A DNA stretch of 64,000 bases from Archivesica marissinica (Eukaryota > Mollusca > Bivalvia > Venerida > Vesicomyidae): contig CM026404.1 of the NCBI GenBank assembly GCA_014843695.1, forward strand, positions 81,637,541 through 81,701,540. Direction: 5' to 3'. This document shows positions 11,866-22,937 of this stretch, one piece after another. Below the pieces are notes generated by a model. That model was not told where the DNA came from and searched no databases. It was given only the letters and a program-made list of their open reading frames with translations. Position 1 is the stretch's first letter, and each line of letters starts with the position of its first letter. The position numbers and the translations under genes are program-made.

Positions 11866-12529
11866 TGGGAGACAGATGCTACATTGTGGATGGACGTGGC
11901 GGATACCGTATGCATTGCACTATGGCAGCTTCACAAAAGTAATTAAATGAATGTCCAATGCAAGCTTTAAACCATATATACAGTGTGGCAATTTAAAGTA
12001 GATTGTCTGGTGCTGCTTCCTGAGATTGGTTATGTGCTCATAGAGACAACACTTTTGTTAATGAAATGGCCTTAAGAAAACATAAAACTCGCATTAGTGA
12101 CATTTTACGAGACGCAGCGGCCATTATTAATAATCAAGCATTGATCTGACTTAGTTTAAACAGTGCGCTGGAGAAACTGCGGCCATTTAAAACACTGACT
12201 TCTAGTATATTAAGTACGGTTCATTCTTTTAATGCAACCATGAAATATAATCAAAGGATATGAGCACGCGTGTGTCATTGAGCAAACAATACTTCACCAA
12301 TAACGTTCCAAATGATCGTTTAAATATGATATTAGTTAGGACGTATGCACACTTCCTCCTATGTACGTATATGTAGCCTGCACTCAAATCGTAAACCTTC
12401 ATTAATGCGAGATTTATGTTCCACAAAGCCATTTCATTACGAACTATGTTTCCCGTATCAACATATAAACCACCACAGCAACCATTACTAGACAATCTAC
12501 TTTACCACCAGACATACATCCCTTCAGGA
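11866..12529. other. Intergenic sequence, no gene seen
   Basis: No recognisable gene, RNA or family member. Confidence 0.45.
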
Positions 12530-12672
12530 TGCCCATACGAGTGACGCCTCCTGAAGAGATTATTCATTTTCGATTTTTGGAGGATAGTGCAATGATACAT
12601 AAATGCTTTACACTGTGCACGTACACGACCCGAAGAGACTATGAAATATACTATCCTCCAAATCAAAAATTA
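12530..12672. repeat. Two SINE family C fragments in inverted orientation
   Basis: 12,530-12,600 reads family C 3' body on the minus strand (GACGCCTCCTGAAGAGAT, GGAGGATAGTGCAATGATAC). 12,605-12,672 reads family C on the plus strand (GCTTTACACTGTGCACGTA, then ACTATCCTCCAAATC). The pair meets at about 12,602 and forms an imperfect foldback. Neither fragment has a tRNA-like head. Confidence 0.7.
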
Positions 12673-12689
12673 TTAATCTTATTAATACT

Positions 12690-12904
12690 TATTTATTTTA
12701 GCTCGATTGCGAAACAAGTTCTTACAACTTATATTAATCACTCTCGAGACCTCATTCCTGGTGGAATCCATCGCCACGAGGGAGAAAGAAGAGGCAATGT
12801 TGAATTTAAATGCCTTGCATAAGGGCACCATCGTAACAGCTACAGCGGGGCTCGAACTCGCACCTGGAGCGAACGCGCTACAACGGCGCTATCACGACTT
12901 CCAC
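12690..12904 (-). repeat. SINE family B
   Basis: The minus strand shows the B-box region of the head, the GGCATTTAAATTCAACATT body, GATGGATTCCACCAGGAATG, and the shared 3' domain ending in TAAAATAAATA. The head is somewhat degenerate (part of the anticodon-like arm is missing). Confidence 0.85.
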
Positions 12905-13039
12905 TTTCGCTCAGATTGGCAAGCGGTAGCGACGATAAATAAATGTAAAACACTACACCACTTCAGAAACAATGAGAACAACCATAATAATGCCACGTTA
13001 ACATAACTATTCAGGTTTGCGAAATAAAGCATTGTTTGC

Positions 13040-13294
13040 CTCATAAAGCCGTGTGTGTGTTTTACGTTTATTTATCGTCGCTACCGGTTGCCCATATGAG
13101 CGAGGCCTCCTAAAGAGATTGGTCATTTTATATTGTTTGAGGATATTGCAATGATACAGACAGAGACCCATTCCAGGGTCTCCTCTGGTTCTTTTACGTG
13201 TACGGTGGAAAGTCACATCCGAAAGCCTGTTAATTTTATTAGGGTCAGACGGGGGATCGAACCGGCTATTAAGATCCGTCTGTCTCATAAAGCC
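13040..13294 (-). repeat. SINE family C with target-site duplication
   Basis: Element 13,051-13,283 is flanked by an exact 11-bp direct repeat CTCATAAAGCC (13,040-13,050 and 13,284-13,294), the hallmark of retrotransposition. The minus strand runs from a shortened head (CAGACGGATCTTAATAGCC, then GATCCCCCGTCTGACCC) through the AGACCCTGGAATGGGTC body to the tail GATAAATAAACGTAAAACAC. The anticodon arm region is missing from the head. Confidence 0.9.
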
Positions 13295-14285
13295 ATTCAA
13301 AAATTTCTGTAACATACTACACTAGGCATAACGCCATTTACATTTAGCGCCGTTTGCAAAGTAAGCGGTTAATTCCTACGCTTCATAACGTTAACCATTG
13401 TTTTATGTAACATGACTAACTGTAAAAACAAAAGGAATCCAACTGAAAGGACCGCTATACATTTAGGGATAAATCGGACTTTATCTGCCAAGGGAGGTAA
13501 TATAAAAGCCAGCGAGATTCCCCATTAAATGTGGTCAAGCTGATATATTGCAATACTGCAGAAAGAGCAAACTGAATTCCGCTTTATTTAGTTTCAGATA
13601 TAATGGAATATGACATTGTTATGATTGCATACCAAAGAACAATCTCGTTTGTCTTATATCGCCCCTTTATTGCCGGTGGTTATTTGTGTCCAGTCCATTT
13701 CTGCCCATTTGTAAGATATATGAATGGTCTTGGCAGTTGTCTAGTCCGGCATGCTTAGTCTGGACCACGACTACATAATCGTTTAATATCTTTTATTTGT
13801 TATTATTATAATAAAAACGTTGTTCCATACTGACAAGGTCTCCAATTAGTTGTATTGTTCAAGCAAGGGAATAAAGGGTTTGCAGAACTTAAAAAAGGAC
13901 AGTACTTTTATTTATAAAATAAAGTAACTACATGTATTTTGCATGCTAGAAGTTGTAATAAAAATTATGTTTCCTTGCAGTACTATGTTAGTTTCTTATT
14001 CGCTGACAACGGCGGGGTGTATAATGTGTGGAGTTATCCGTCCGTCAGTCCGAACATTCCCAAGACACATATATTATTCTGTTTCTTCTTTTTTCTTTAT
14101 GGTTTTCTTTACTAGCATCATTAGGGATAACCCCTTTTATTGACCTCCGTAATCCCATACCAACTGTACATTTGTTGGTTTATGTAATTACAGTTATATG
14201 TAATAATTAATATTGTAATGTGATATGGACAACATTACTCTAAGTAAAGTAAAAAGTAAAGTGTTTGTTTATTATAATATCACCC
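13295..14285. other. Intergenic sequence with a short dispersed motif
   Basis: No gene seen. A segment near 13,440-13,540 resembles 44,870-44,960 (both with GATAAATC, TTATCTG, CAAG and GAGGTAAT in the same order), so it is likely a diverged dispersed repeat. Confidence 0.4.
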
Positions 14286-14520
14286 CTATTTAAAGGGCCA
14301 GCCATTTCTGACTTATGAGACACCTCTTTTTTATGAACATCAGTACTTCCCGAATCATATGCTTGTGTGCCAGACATCAGGCTGGTAGGCAATCGGTAAT
14401 CATTATTTAACTAGCTGGGGGCTCACCAATCGGCCATATCAGAACGAACCCCTGACGAGATTCGAACCTTCGACCTCCCGCTCCGTAGGCGGACGCCTTA
14501 ACCACTAGGCCCCTGAGACG
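14286..14520 (-). repeat. SINE family F (tRNA-derived)
   Basis: The minus strand begins CCGTCTCAGGGGCCTAGTGG, with A-box-like GCCTAGTGGTTAAGGCG and B box AGGTTCGAATCTCG, followed by a non-tRNA body extending to about 14,286. The position of the two boxes and the long body support a SINE rather than a tRNA gene. Confidence 0.7.
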
Positions 14521-15305
14521 GTTTATGTATACTCTATGTATTAATATTGAACAATATCATATATTCAACTTTTGGTTTTATTAAATGGAAATTTGGATAT
14601 ACCGCACATTGGTCCAATCATATCAGAAACTCCAGATTTATTGCAATTTACTGTTCCGATCAATATTTTGAAATTAATAGATATATAGAACTTAAATATA
14701 TTGGGTATAATTGTGCTTGCCATAATGGTTGTACTAAGAGTGTCCGAATCACCGTTGGTACCTTCAGAGTTATTGTCCTTGAATTTATATCAATCGTTTA
14801 TCAATATCTTCAAAATTGATAAATAGTATTCTATTTGTTACAGACTGTTCCGTTTGGTTATCTATATTCCTGGTACAGACAATATCCATAGTCTCGTTTT
14901 TATATTTTAAAATAGTTTTTGAATAGCTCTGAATCGTTGCCATGTAATCCACGAAAGTCCCTTCATGCCAATATCTTGTTACACTGACATTTAATCAAAC
15001 TGGTACATATGTGTACCCCAATTCTGACTTGTGTCCAACTTTTCAAATTTCAACTTTATTAAAAAACTTAAGTTCATACATATAATGAACCGCAAAAACA
15101 TCATATAATATAACACATATTACATCTTATCAACGGCGCATAGAATATGGTATTATAATCACATCATTTCTAGGAAACAGCAATACCAGTCTTACATGAT
15201 TTTACATTTCTTGGAAGTATGTTTAGTTTAATCATATGTTATTGCAAATGAATAGTAAATATAAACCATATACGTTTATATGTGTAAGACATATAACAAC
15301 ACAAT
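14521..15305. other. Intergenic sequence, no gene supported
   Basis: One 90-codon open frame at 14,547-14,819 (plus) has no motif I recognise and lies in AT-rich sequence, so it is not called a gene. Nothing else is identified. Confidence 0.4.
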
Positions 15306-15475
15306 TTGAGCTGAAGCTGTTACGATTGTGCCCTTAGACAAGGCATTTAATGTCCATGTTGCCTCTTCTCTCTCCCTCGTGGCGATGGATTCCATCAGGT
15401 GTGAGGTCTCGAGAGTGATTCATATACGTTATAAGAACTTGTTTCGCAATCGAACTAAAATAAATTTGTATAAAC
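15306..15475 (+). repeat. SINE family B, 5'-truncated
   Basis: Begins just after the B box (GAGCTGAAGCTGTTACGATT), runs through the GCGATGGATTCCATCAGG body and ends with the 3' domain and AAATTTGTATAAAC. Confidence 0.82.
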
Positions 15476-16511
15476 TAACACAATTGATATACTGAACTGA
15501 AACTGAAGCTTTATATTCTTCTCTTGGGAGACTTGCAAGCATACAGAACAAAATAGCAGACATTATTTATACAAGCTCGTATACAATTTCCATGACGAAT
15601 ATGGTTTCCAAGATGACTATCTAATGTGTCGCAAAGAATGTTATTTTCAGGAAGTGTATCACATAGTATAGCCGGTTCAGGAATTGGGTATACCAAATAT
15701 TCAAGCCATTCAGATAGTCCGGATGCACTGGGCTTGGTGTTCTAACAATGGCAGCTAATGCTCTTTTGTTATTTCTATTCCTATCGTATCTATTATGATT
15801 ACCTTGGCTATAGATAATATCAATCAATTCAACGAATTCCGTGTTTAAATCTATAGTAGCACCAACGGCTGCGACGATGGATTACAAATTAGCGCAAAAA
15901 TTAAAGTCGGAATGAGATTTCGACCGTTTGGCAATTTAATGAATCTCATTTATTTATGTTCGTTTAATGCTTATTAAAATGTTTTTGAAAATGACAACAC
16001 GCAATTATGCCAAAATTACTAATTGCGGTGACATTGAAAACCTTACCATAACCAATGTTTTAAATGTGCCCATTGGACTGGTTAGACCTATATGTGTACT
16101 TAAACAACCAAAAGTCCAAATACTGTGTTCGGTGAATCAGAAACATACACAGGGTGCTTGGTCTAAATGAAAAAAGTGGATGAATTAATAATGTCAATAA
16201 ATGAATGATTGAATAATATCCCAAATAGCATTTCGTCTAATGTTCGTCTAATGTTCGTCTACATCAATGAACAAAGAAATACAATGTCACAATAGTAAAT
16301 AGATAATTTTGCTTTCAATAACAAATGACCTACTTGTATTTACTATTGTCCATCTATGTAGATAAAGCGCTTCCCACTAGACAGCACATTAATCTAATTC
16401 TGGAATACGCTCTTAAAATACTAGTCCTAAAGGAGAGCAGACCTGTGGTAATAGCTTCATTGGGGATATTAGTTTGGAGAAATGTGTTATTTTATTTCTG
16501 AACTAACATTG
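15476..16511. other. Intergenic sequence, no gene supported
   Basis: Short open frames only. A trivial tandem repeat of 11-12 bases (AATGTTCGTCT, about 2.5 copies) sits at ~16,232-16,261. Confidence 0.4.
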
Positions 16512-16640
16512 TCTCGTCTCTCTTCCTCGTGGAGATGGATTCCATTAGGAATTGGGCACTCGTAAGCGATTTGTGTACTGTTGTAGAAACGTGTTTCGCA
16601 ATCCAGCTCCGCTCAGCTAAGATAGATGTTTACACCAATA
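16512..16640 (+). repeat. SINE family B, degenerate fragment
   Basis: Recognisable blocks are CTCGTGGAGATGGATTCCAT, GGAATTGGGCACTCG and GTTTCGCAATCCAGCT in family order, with many substitutions between. It is an old 5'-truncated copy. Confidence 0.6.
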
Positions 16641-16772
16641 AAAGTCCTACATTGTTCTATGATGGTATTCAAGTTTCAATAAAAATAATTCGTATGTTAA
16701 TAATTTATATTTAACAGTTAATACAACATATCGAATTAATGCAGTTTGATTCGTTCAAACCAACACCATATA

Positions 16773-17064
16773 GTGTATGTCTTTTATTATTATTATATTT
16801 CGGATTTTACGCCTGCATCAGCACCATTTCGGGCTATATCGCCGGCGGGCAGTTTACTTAACAACACCTTTCCTGGGCAGGCTCCAGCGGTTAACCAGTA
16901 CTTGGGTGCACCAACCTCCGTAAGAAACTGCCAACATTTTCATATAAATGAGACACGGCCTGAGCGGGGCTCGAACCCGTGACCATCAGTGATGATAGGT
17001 TACAGTGGACAAGTCAGCGATCTTAACCACTCGACCACGGAGGCGGACCTGTGTATGTCTTTTA
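16773..17064 (-). repeat. SINE family D with target-site duplication
   Basis: The body at ~16,791-17,050 is flanked by a 14-bp repeat GTGTATGTCTTTTA (16,773-16,786 and 17,051-17,064). On the minus strand the tRNA-like head (GTCCGCCTCCGTGGTCGAGT, then B box GGGTTCGAGCCCCG) has an extra arm between the boxes, as in class II (Ser/Leu-type) tRNAs. The body includes CTTACGGAGGTTGGTGCACC and ends near GCAGGCGTAAAATCCG. Confidence 0.88.
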
Positions 17065-17160
17065 CTATTACGTTTGCTTAGTCCGGATAGAGTTCTTTAC
17101 TTATAGAGGGTGACCTAATTAGCTCTGAGATAATCCTTAGTATTGCCCTCTAATTCTTAT

Positions 17161-17427
17161 AGCTGTTTGTCAACAACAAACAGCTTATACAAATTTATAT
17201 TAGCTCGATTGCGAAACAAGTTATTACAACTTATATTAATCACTCTCGAGACCTCATTCCTGATGGAATCCATCGCCACGAGGGAGAGAGAAGGGGCAAC
17301 GGGGAATTTAATTGCCTTGCCTAAGGGCACAATCGTAAATGCTCCAGCGGGGCTCGAACTCCGGACCGTTCGCACCTGAAGCGAACGCGCATCCACTGCG
17401 CTATCACGACTTCTACTACAAACAGCT
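17161..17427 (-). repeat. SINE family B inserted at a small perfect hairpin, with target-site duplication
   Basis: The element (17,186-17,417) carries head, body and the shared 3' domain on the minus strand. ACAAACAGCT at 17,176-17,185 is repeated at 17,418-17,427. Immediately before the insertion is a perfect 10-bp-arm inverted repeat (AGCTGTTTGT, 5-base spacer, ACAAACAGCT, 17,161-17,185), so the target site was a hairpin arm. Confidence 0.85.
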
Positions 17428-18925
17428 AGATATGGTGCAGACAACACAACCATTCAGGATTAGCATTGAGGGAAAACGCAAAATGTTAACGTGAATATAA
17501 TACATGTATATATAATTCCAGCAACAGCCAAAGTAGGCCTACTACACTTAATGAGAAAAAAATCATAAGAAAATATTTAAACAGAACAGAACTGATATTG
17601 CATATGATTTGGACTAGTTTCTTGAAATCTCGCCAATGCATGTTTATTGAATAAAATGGAATATTTAGAAAATGTGGGTTGGAATGATATCTCGGTATGA
17701 CGCTTCAGAATAATTTTGACAAATGTAAGCATACCCTTGTAACCACGTGGGTATGTTAGCCTGAAACATAGTTGATGCATAGATAGGTCAAATCCATCAA
17801 CCCGTCAAACCCATCAACATGTCTATATATATTGTACTTATGATTACCAATTTATTTAAGAAATAGTATTTCTCTTACAGTTATTTATTGGTGAATAAAA
17901 CAACGTGGTTTGGAGTTCTGCCGTGTAGGAGTTAACAACGCAGGTAATAGGCATAAGTGGTTAATTTCGGCGCTCGAAACGACATTTCAAAACTGTTACC
18001 ATAGTAACAATGTATTCATGCCCATCACTTAGTTCTAGAACGATAGTAACATGCTAGTTGGTCAAATTATTATATATAAAACTGAAGTTGTGAACCATAA
18101 ATGTGCATGGTGATGTGAACAATAGGATTTTCTTACGTGGGTATTGGGTGAGTGGCGCTTTTGATGGGTTAGGGGGTGTGTGCACTGTATATTATATACC
18201 GACTACAAGGGATAGAAATAATTATACGAGTCAGCCATTGAAAATTCATATACAGAACTGATATATATATATATTGTAGAACATGATATAGGCAATGATA
18301 AAATAGGAAAATACTCGTTTTTGTATTGTTAATTAATGTTTTTAATATCTCATAATTGCAATGCAATGTATCTAACTGTAACATTGAAAACGTCTTATTT
18401 GGATCAAAGCATTGTATACCAATCTAGTACACATGTACCAAGAGTCTGCCTATGGTCCAAATAAATCAATATATCCGTAATACCCTCCATATATTATAAA
18501 TGAATCTTGCCTAATAGAATTATTATTTTCAAATAAAATTCACAACATATTTATATATATATTTAAGACGACAGGGGGATTGTTCAGTCCCAACAGTACA
18601 AAGCAATTCGCTTTACCAGAACAGCATAGTTTGATTAATTACACCTTGCAAAAGCACCAACAACACTTAAGCAGTTATGCCAACATGCCAACACGTGCAC
18701 ACGTGCACACGTACAGACACGCCACGGCAAACCCATAAATAAAACTAAATCATACTCAATACTAATAAATAATCAAAACCTTATCAGGGAATATTACTTG
18801 TGTTCACCTTTTATCTATAGTTATTAATATATGTGATTATGTATACCTTATCTCAATGAATGTCTACAGAACGAACTCAGATAATACAATGCAGTGAGTG
18901 AGAGATCGCAGAAAAACGCAATTTA
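17428..18925. other. Intergenic sequence, no gene seen
   Basis: AT-rich sequence without a recognisable gene or family member. Confidence 0.45.
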
Positions 18926-19159
18926 CAATAGTATAATGTTATGTTATATTTCGGGTTTTACGCCTGCATCAGCACCATTTTGGGCTATATCGCCGGCGGG
19001 CAGTTTACTTAACAACACCTTTCCTGGGCAGGCTCCAGCGGTTAACCAGTACTTGGGTGCACCAACCTCCGTAAGAAACTGCCAACTTGTTCATATAAAT
19101 GAGACACGGCCTGAGCGGGGCTCGAACCCGTGACCATCAGTGATGCAATAGTATAATGT
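18926..19159 (-). repeat. SINE family D, 5'-truncated, with target-site duplication
   Basis: Element 18,940-19,145 is flanked by an exact 14-bp repeat CAATAGTATAATGT (18,926-18,939 and 19,146-19,159). It contains the family D body and the B box but stops before the A-box half of the tRNA-like head. The truncation abuts the duplication, as expected if reverse transcription ended early. Confidence 0.9.
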
Positions 19160-19726
19160 AAATTTGTTTATAATTTCTACAATGTTTAAAGAGTAGTAAC
19201 TACTGTTCGCACATGGTGTCAGTATATGCGCTCAGCAGGACACCGGTTTTTAGCGAGGAGGTCATTAGCATAACGCGCACTACAGAAACCTGATGTTAAC
19301 CAATCACAATCGTCCTTGTCACGTGTGTGGCTTCATCCGGGAACTTCGCCATCCTTTTCGTGGAGGCAGAATTTTTCTCTCCGCAATCTTCTGGAATTCT
19401 GAGTTTACCTTGTATCATTAATTATTATGTCCAGTTTTATTTGCTTTGGTTTAACTTGTTGCCTAAACATCCATAACCGGAGCGTGTTGAAACAGGCCGT
19501 AGATGTTGCAAAACGCATGCGAAATATATTGCTTAGCGAAATATACACCGTGTATATTCCGTTAAGACGGGCCAATGAGTTGATCTATCTGACTTAGACA
19601 ACGTAGGTCGCGTCTGTACGACTTAGAAGCGAGAACTGTGGCTTTTTCATTGGGTCATGTGACTTAGTCGTTGTCTAAGAACATATATTTATATATATAT
19701 ATATACTTTACGAATCTAGTAAATAC
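19160..19726. other. Intergenic sequence, no gene seen
   Basis: No coding segment recognised. An alternating AT run lies near 19,686-19,706, just before a SINE C copy. Confidence 0.4.
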
Positions 19727-19990
19727 CGGCAACACGTTGGAATGGTAATCCAGGGATCGCAGGTTCGATCCCCCGTCTGACCCTAATAAAATTAACAGTC
19801 TTTCAGATGGGATGTTAATCCGAGGTCTCGTGTCGGTGCTTTACACCGTGCACGTAAAAGAACCAGAGGAGGCTCTGGAATGGATGTCTGTCTGTATCAT
19901 GCACTATCCTCCAAAATCTAAAATGACTAATCTCTTCAGGAGGCATTGCTCATATGGGCAACCGGTAGTGACGATAAATAAACGGAAAAC
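19727..19990 (+). repeat. SINE family C
   Basis: The head retains GGAATGGTAATCCAG and B box AGGTTCGATCCCCCG. The body has TTTCAGATGGGATGTTAATC, TTTACACCGTGCACGTAAAA and TCTTCAGGAGGC, and the tail GATAAATAAACGGAAAACAC. In less damaged copies the anticodon-like loop reads CTGGTAA, giving anticodon GGT, so a tRNA-Thr origin is plausible. Confidence 0.87.
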
Positions 19991-20090
19991 ACATAGCAAG
20001 AATGTATTTATATACAAGGTAAATCAATCTTGGTCGGTTAGGCCACATATGCTTGGGTTTTGGACCCTATGCATGCATGCTTAGGCCATT

Positions 20091-20153
20091 CTTCAGGAGG
20101 CGTCGCTCATATGGGCAACCGGTAGCGACGATAAATAAAAACGTAAAACACAG
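20091..20153 (+). repeat. SINE family C, tail fragment
   Basis: Only the final ~60 bases of family C (TCTTCAGGAGGCGTCGCTCA to AACGTAAAACAC), 100 bases after a fuller copy. It is either a separate very short insertion or a duplicated end. Confidence 0.75.
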
Positions 20154-20264
20154 TAAATACCCAGTCGTGTTCATGCATGTTCAACCTCATGTATACGCAG
20201 TTTCTGGCTGTGGGTTGTTTATGTAGTAATTAACTAATGTAACAATGTCACATTTATATTGTGC

Positions 20265-20505
20265 ATAGTGTCATAGTTTAATCATAGTGTATTGCTTGTT
20301 TATATACAATACAATTACAGATATAAACACAATAAATATATAAGCAAAATGATACAACTGCAATGATATGCTTATACTTGAATACTGTAAGAATACAATA
20401 TAGAAGGAAATGTGTCGGGCAACAAGTTGTACACACATTAGCGAGTGCCCTCCATATAGTGTCATTAAAAAGCAAAATCGTGTGTCGTGGTGATAACGAA
20501 TAGGT
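20265..20505 (-). repeat. Dispersed ~600-bp repeat, diverged 3' portion
   Basis: On the minus strand it contains ATATGGAGGGC followed by GCTAATG and ends CACTATGATTAAAC, matching the repeat at 57,715-58,300 and 50,815-51,285. A frame through it reads WRALANVCTTCCPTHF where other copies read GRAVTNVVKTSGSTHL and WRAVTNAVQTLLPSTF, so this may be a decayed coding segment. Confidence 0.5.
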
Positions 20506-20537
20506 CAATATATTTGATAGTACAACAAGTCTTTATT

Positions 20538-20770
20538 GGAAGGCGTGATAGCACAGTGGATGCGCGTTCGCTTCAGGTGCGAACGATCCGGAGTTCGAGC
20601 CCACTGGAGCCGTTACGATTGTGCCCTTAGGCAAGGCATTTAAATTCCACGTTGCCTCTTCTCTCTCCTTCATGGGGATGGATTCCATCAGGAATGGGGT
20701 CTCGAGAGTGATTAATATAAGTTGAAAGAACTTGTTTCGCAATCGAGCTAAACTAAATGTGTATAAACTA
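20538..20770 (+). repeat. SINE family B, full length
   Basis: Contains every family part: tRNA-like head (GGCGTGATAGCACAGTGGAT, B box GAGTTCGAGCCC), the TTACGATTGTGCCCTTAGGC body, the GGCATTTAAATTCCACGTTG block, GATGGATTCCATCAGGAATG, the 45-bp 3' domain, and a tail ending GTATAAAC. Flanking CAACAAG at 20,523 and 20,773 may be a short target duplication. Confidence 0.9.
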
Positions 20771-21044
20771 TGCAACAAGACATGTTTTATGTTTACGTTA
20801 CTGAATAAAATATTAATTCTTGAAATCTTGAAGCTATAATTAGGACACAGCCCTTCCACACGTTGGATAGCTTCCAAACCGGACATGCGCGCTACTTATC
20901 ACATGTAGATGCACAGCCCATATGATCTACACAGATGTACATACAATCTTAGAGAAAGCCTCATTATATGAAAATGACTTTCGGAACAAACCGGTATCCG
21001 ACCAGCTTAGAATTATTTTTACTAATATACCTGTTGTTGTTGCC
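20771..21044. other. Intergenic sequence, no gene seen
   Basis: No recognisable feature. Confidence 0.4.
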
Positions 21045-21475
21045 AAAACCTGTTTTTATATTCTTCAAAGACGATCCTTTTATTTATGTAAATAATGTAT
21101 CCATTTGATTTATTGAGTGTGTGTCTCTTATCCATTCCGAGAAACAGCTGCTAATTAGTTCAACCGCGATCTGATCGAGGTTGATAACTGATGTTTTAAA
21201 ACATTTCTTAATTGCCCATTAGTGGTTTTTTCCATTTCAGTATTTCAAAAGTTCTGGTTTTAATAAGTATTTTATTTTCAATTAGCGACTGTTCCTCGGT
21301 TTTAATATGTAAATATAATAATATGTCGATATACTGTGATATTTTGATTATCTGTGATTAGATTAGTCTCTTATAATTCTTTTATAATGAATGGTGTTGT
21401 ACTTTGCCACGATAATTTGTTGTGTATATTTTATGTATTGTACAACGATGAGACTGAAATAAAGAATAAATCTCT
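21045..21475 (+). repeat. Dispersed ~600-bp repeat, internally deleted copy
   Basis: Matches the reverse complement of 57,715-58,300: both have ACCTGTTTTTATATTCTTCA, GAGAAACAGCTGCTAA, GATTAGATTAGTCTCTTATA, GCCACGATAATTTGTTGTGT and end GAGACTGAAATAAAGAATAA. Relative to that copy this one lacks about 170 bases near the 3' end, including the GGAGGGCCGTAACTAATG block. Confidence 0.8.
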
Positions 21476-21639
21476 ACAATAGATATGACAATTAATATTA
21501 TTTGGTCTAAATATAAGCTTATTGTTGTTGCTGAATGTTGTTTCAGATCATGCTAACCTGTGTTATATGCATAGTCAAACATGTGTATAGAGGCTTACAC
21601 GATGGAATGGCAAACACGCTGTCTTTCTTGAGTTGTTGT

Positions 21640-22195
21640 ATTTGTGGACTTGGTTGTCTTTGTTGACTGGTGGTCTTGGTTGAATGTTGGTCTTTGTTGA
21701 TTGGAGGTCTTTTTTGACTGGTGGTCTTTTTTGACTTGTGGTCTTTGTTGACTGGAGGTCTTTGTTAACTGGTGGTCTTTGTTGAATGTTGGTCTTTGTT
21801 GATTGGAGGTCTTTTTTGACGTGTGGTCTTTGTTGACTGGAGGTCTTTGTTAACTGGAGGTCTTTGTTGACTGGTGGTCTTTGTTGACTTGTGGTCTTTG
21901 TTGACTGGAGGTCTTTTTTGACTGGAGGTCTTTGTTGACTGGAGGTCTTTGTTGACTTGTGGTCTTTGTTGACTGGAGGTCTTTGTTGACTTGTGGTCTT
22001 TGTTGACTGGAGGTCTTTGTTGACTGAAGGTATTTTTTGACTGGAGGTCTTTGTTGACTGGTGGTCTTTGTTGACTTGTGGTCTTTGTTGACTGGAGGTC
22101 TTTGTTGACTGGAGGTCTTTGTTGACTTGTGGTCTTTGTTGACTGACGGTCTTTGTTGAATGTTGGTTTTTGTTGACTGGTGATCTTTGCTGACT
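21640..22195. repeat. 18-bp minisatellite
   Basis: About 30 copies of an 18-bp unit, typically GGTCTTTGTTGACTGGAG or with GACTGGTG and GACTTGTG endings. These variants alternate, giving an ill-defined higher-order pattern. Because 18 is a multiple of 3, long open frames appear on the minus strand (a 149-codon frame reading repeated NKDLQSTKTTSQQRPPV-like blocks, plus an overlapping one). I treat them as by-products of the repeat. Confidence 0.9.
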
Positions 22196-22539
22196 GGTTT
22201 AAATACGAGTACATATATAGTGCTCAAGCATCAATCAATGATGATATGCACAACCAGACGGAATTCGTATAATGCATGTTAGCTTGTCAAGGGGGTTGGA
22301 GATGAAGCGAGAACTACAGAAAGGATAGATACACGGACAACATAAGTACACTCTTTGTTTCAAACAACCGCTATAAAACATATACTCGAGGGCTGTGACA
22401 CAATCTGTATACATGTACATATATGTTGTTCAATATATTATTATTGCATATAAACCATGTCATAATATAAATAATTATAACCATGTACATGTTTACTGTA
22501 AACTTTCTAAGGTTTAGCGTTTATTCTGTTTGTTTATTT

Positions 22540-22640
22540 GTTTTTTGGAGTTATAGTCACACCAACAGCTTAGCACTTGGGCTACATGGCGACTCTCCAG
22601 CTTTGTTTGATGGATAAAGACCCCTGGTGCCCATCCGAGC
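22540..22640 (-). repeat. SINE family E, 3' end fragment
   Basis: Reads TCACACCAACAGCTTAGCAC, ACATGGCGACTCTCCAGCTT and the GAGCAGTATTTC block in the order found at 38,652-38,873. The tRNA-like head is absent. Confidence 0.65.
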
Positions 22641-22721
22641 AGTATTTCAAATTATCATGCCGACTCACGTGACTCCCTCATGCAAAATTTGCCATACCCG
22701 TGCGGGCGACATTTTTTTAAT

Positions 22722-22875
22722 GTCTCATGGCAATGTCTCACCTCTGAATAGCCTCATTCGGAACAAAATCACGCTACTCGGACATTACCGTTTAATTTCA
22801 ATGTGATTTTATTTGTTATGCCGCCATCTTGTTTCCAGGTAGTCTCGACGAATGTGTTGAAAAATTGTTTCGTAA
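22722..22875 (+). repeat. Dispersed repeat of ~150 bp, copy 1 of 2
   Basis: Matches 56,975-57,125 in the same orientation over its length. Shared blocks are CGGAACAAAATCA, GCTACTCGGAC, TTTAATTTCAATGTGATTTT, CCGCCATCTTGTTT and TCTCGACGAATG. It ends about 60 bases before the 43-bp satellite. The family is unknown. Confidence 0.75.
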
Positions 22876-22937
22876 AAGATAAAAAATATAAATAGACTAT
22901 GGATCATTATTTTATCAGTCAACATAGTTCGTACACT

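Noticed and set aside
14547..14819. 90-codon open frame as a small gene
   Set aside because: No motif, signal or homologue recognised, and AT-rich random sequence of this size can hold such frames.
21765..22227. 149- and 125-codon overlapping frames on the minus strand encoding Lys/Gln-rich 6-residue repeats
   Set aside because: They lie wholly in an 18-bp minisatellite, where a period divisible by 3 keeps frames open. Two frames are open at once and no promoter, splice or homology evidence supports a gene.
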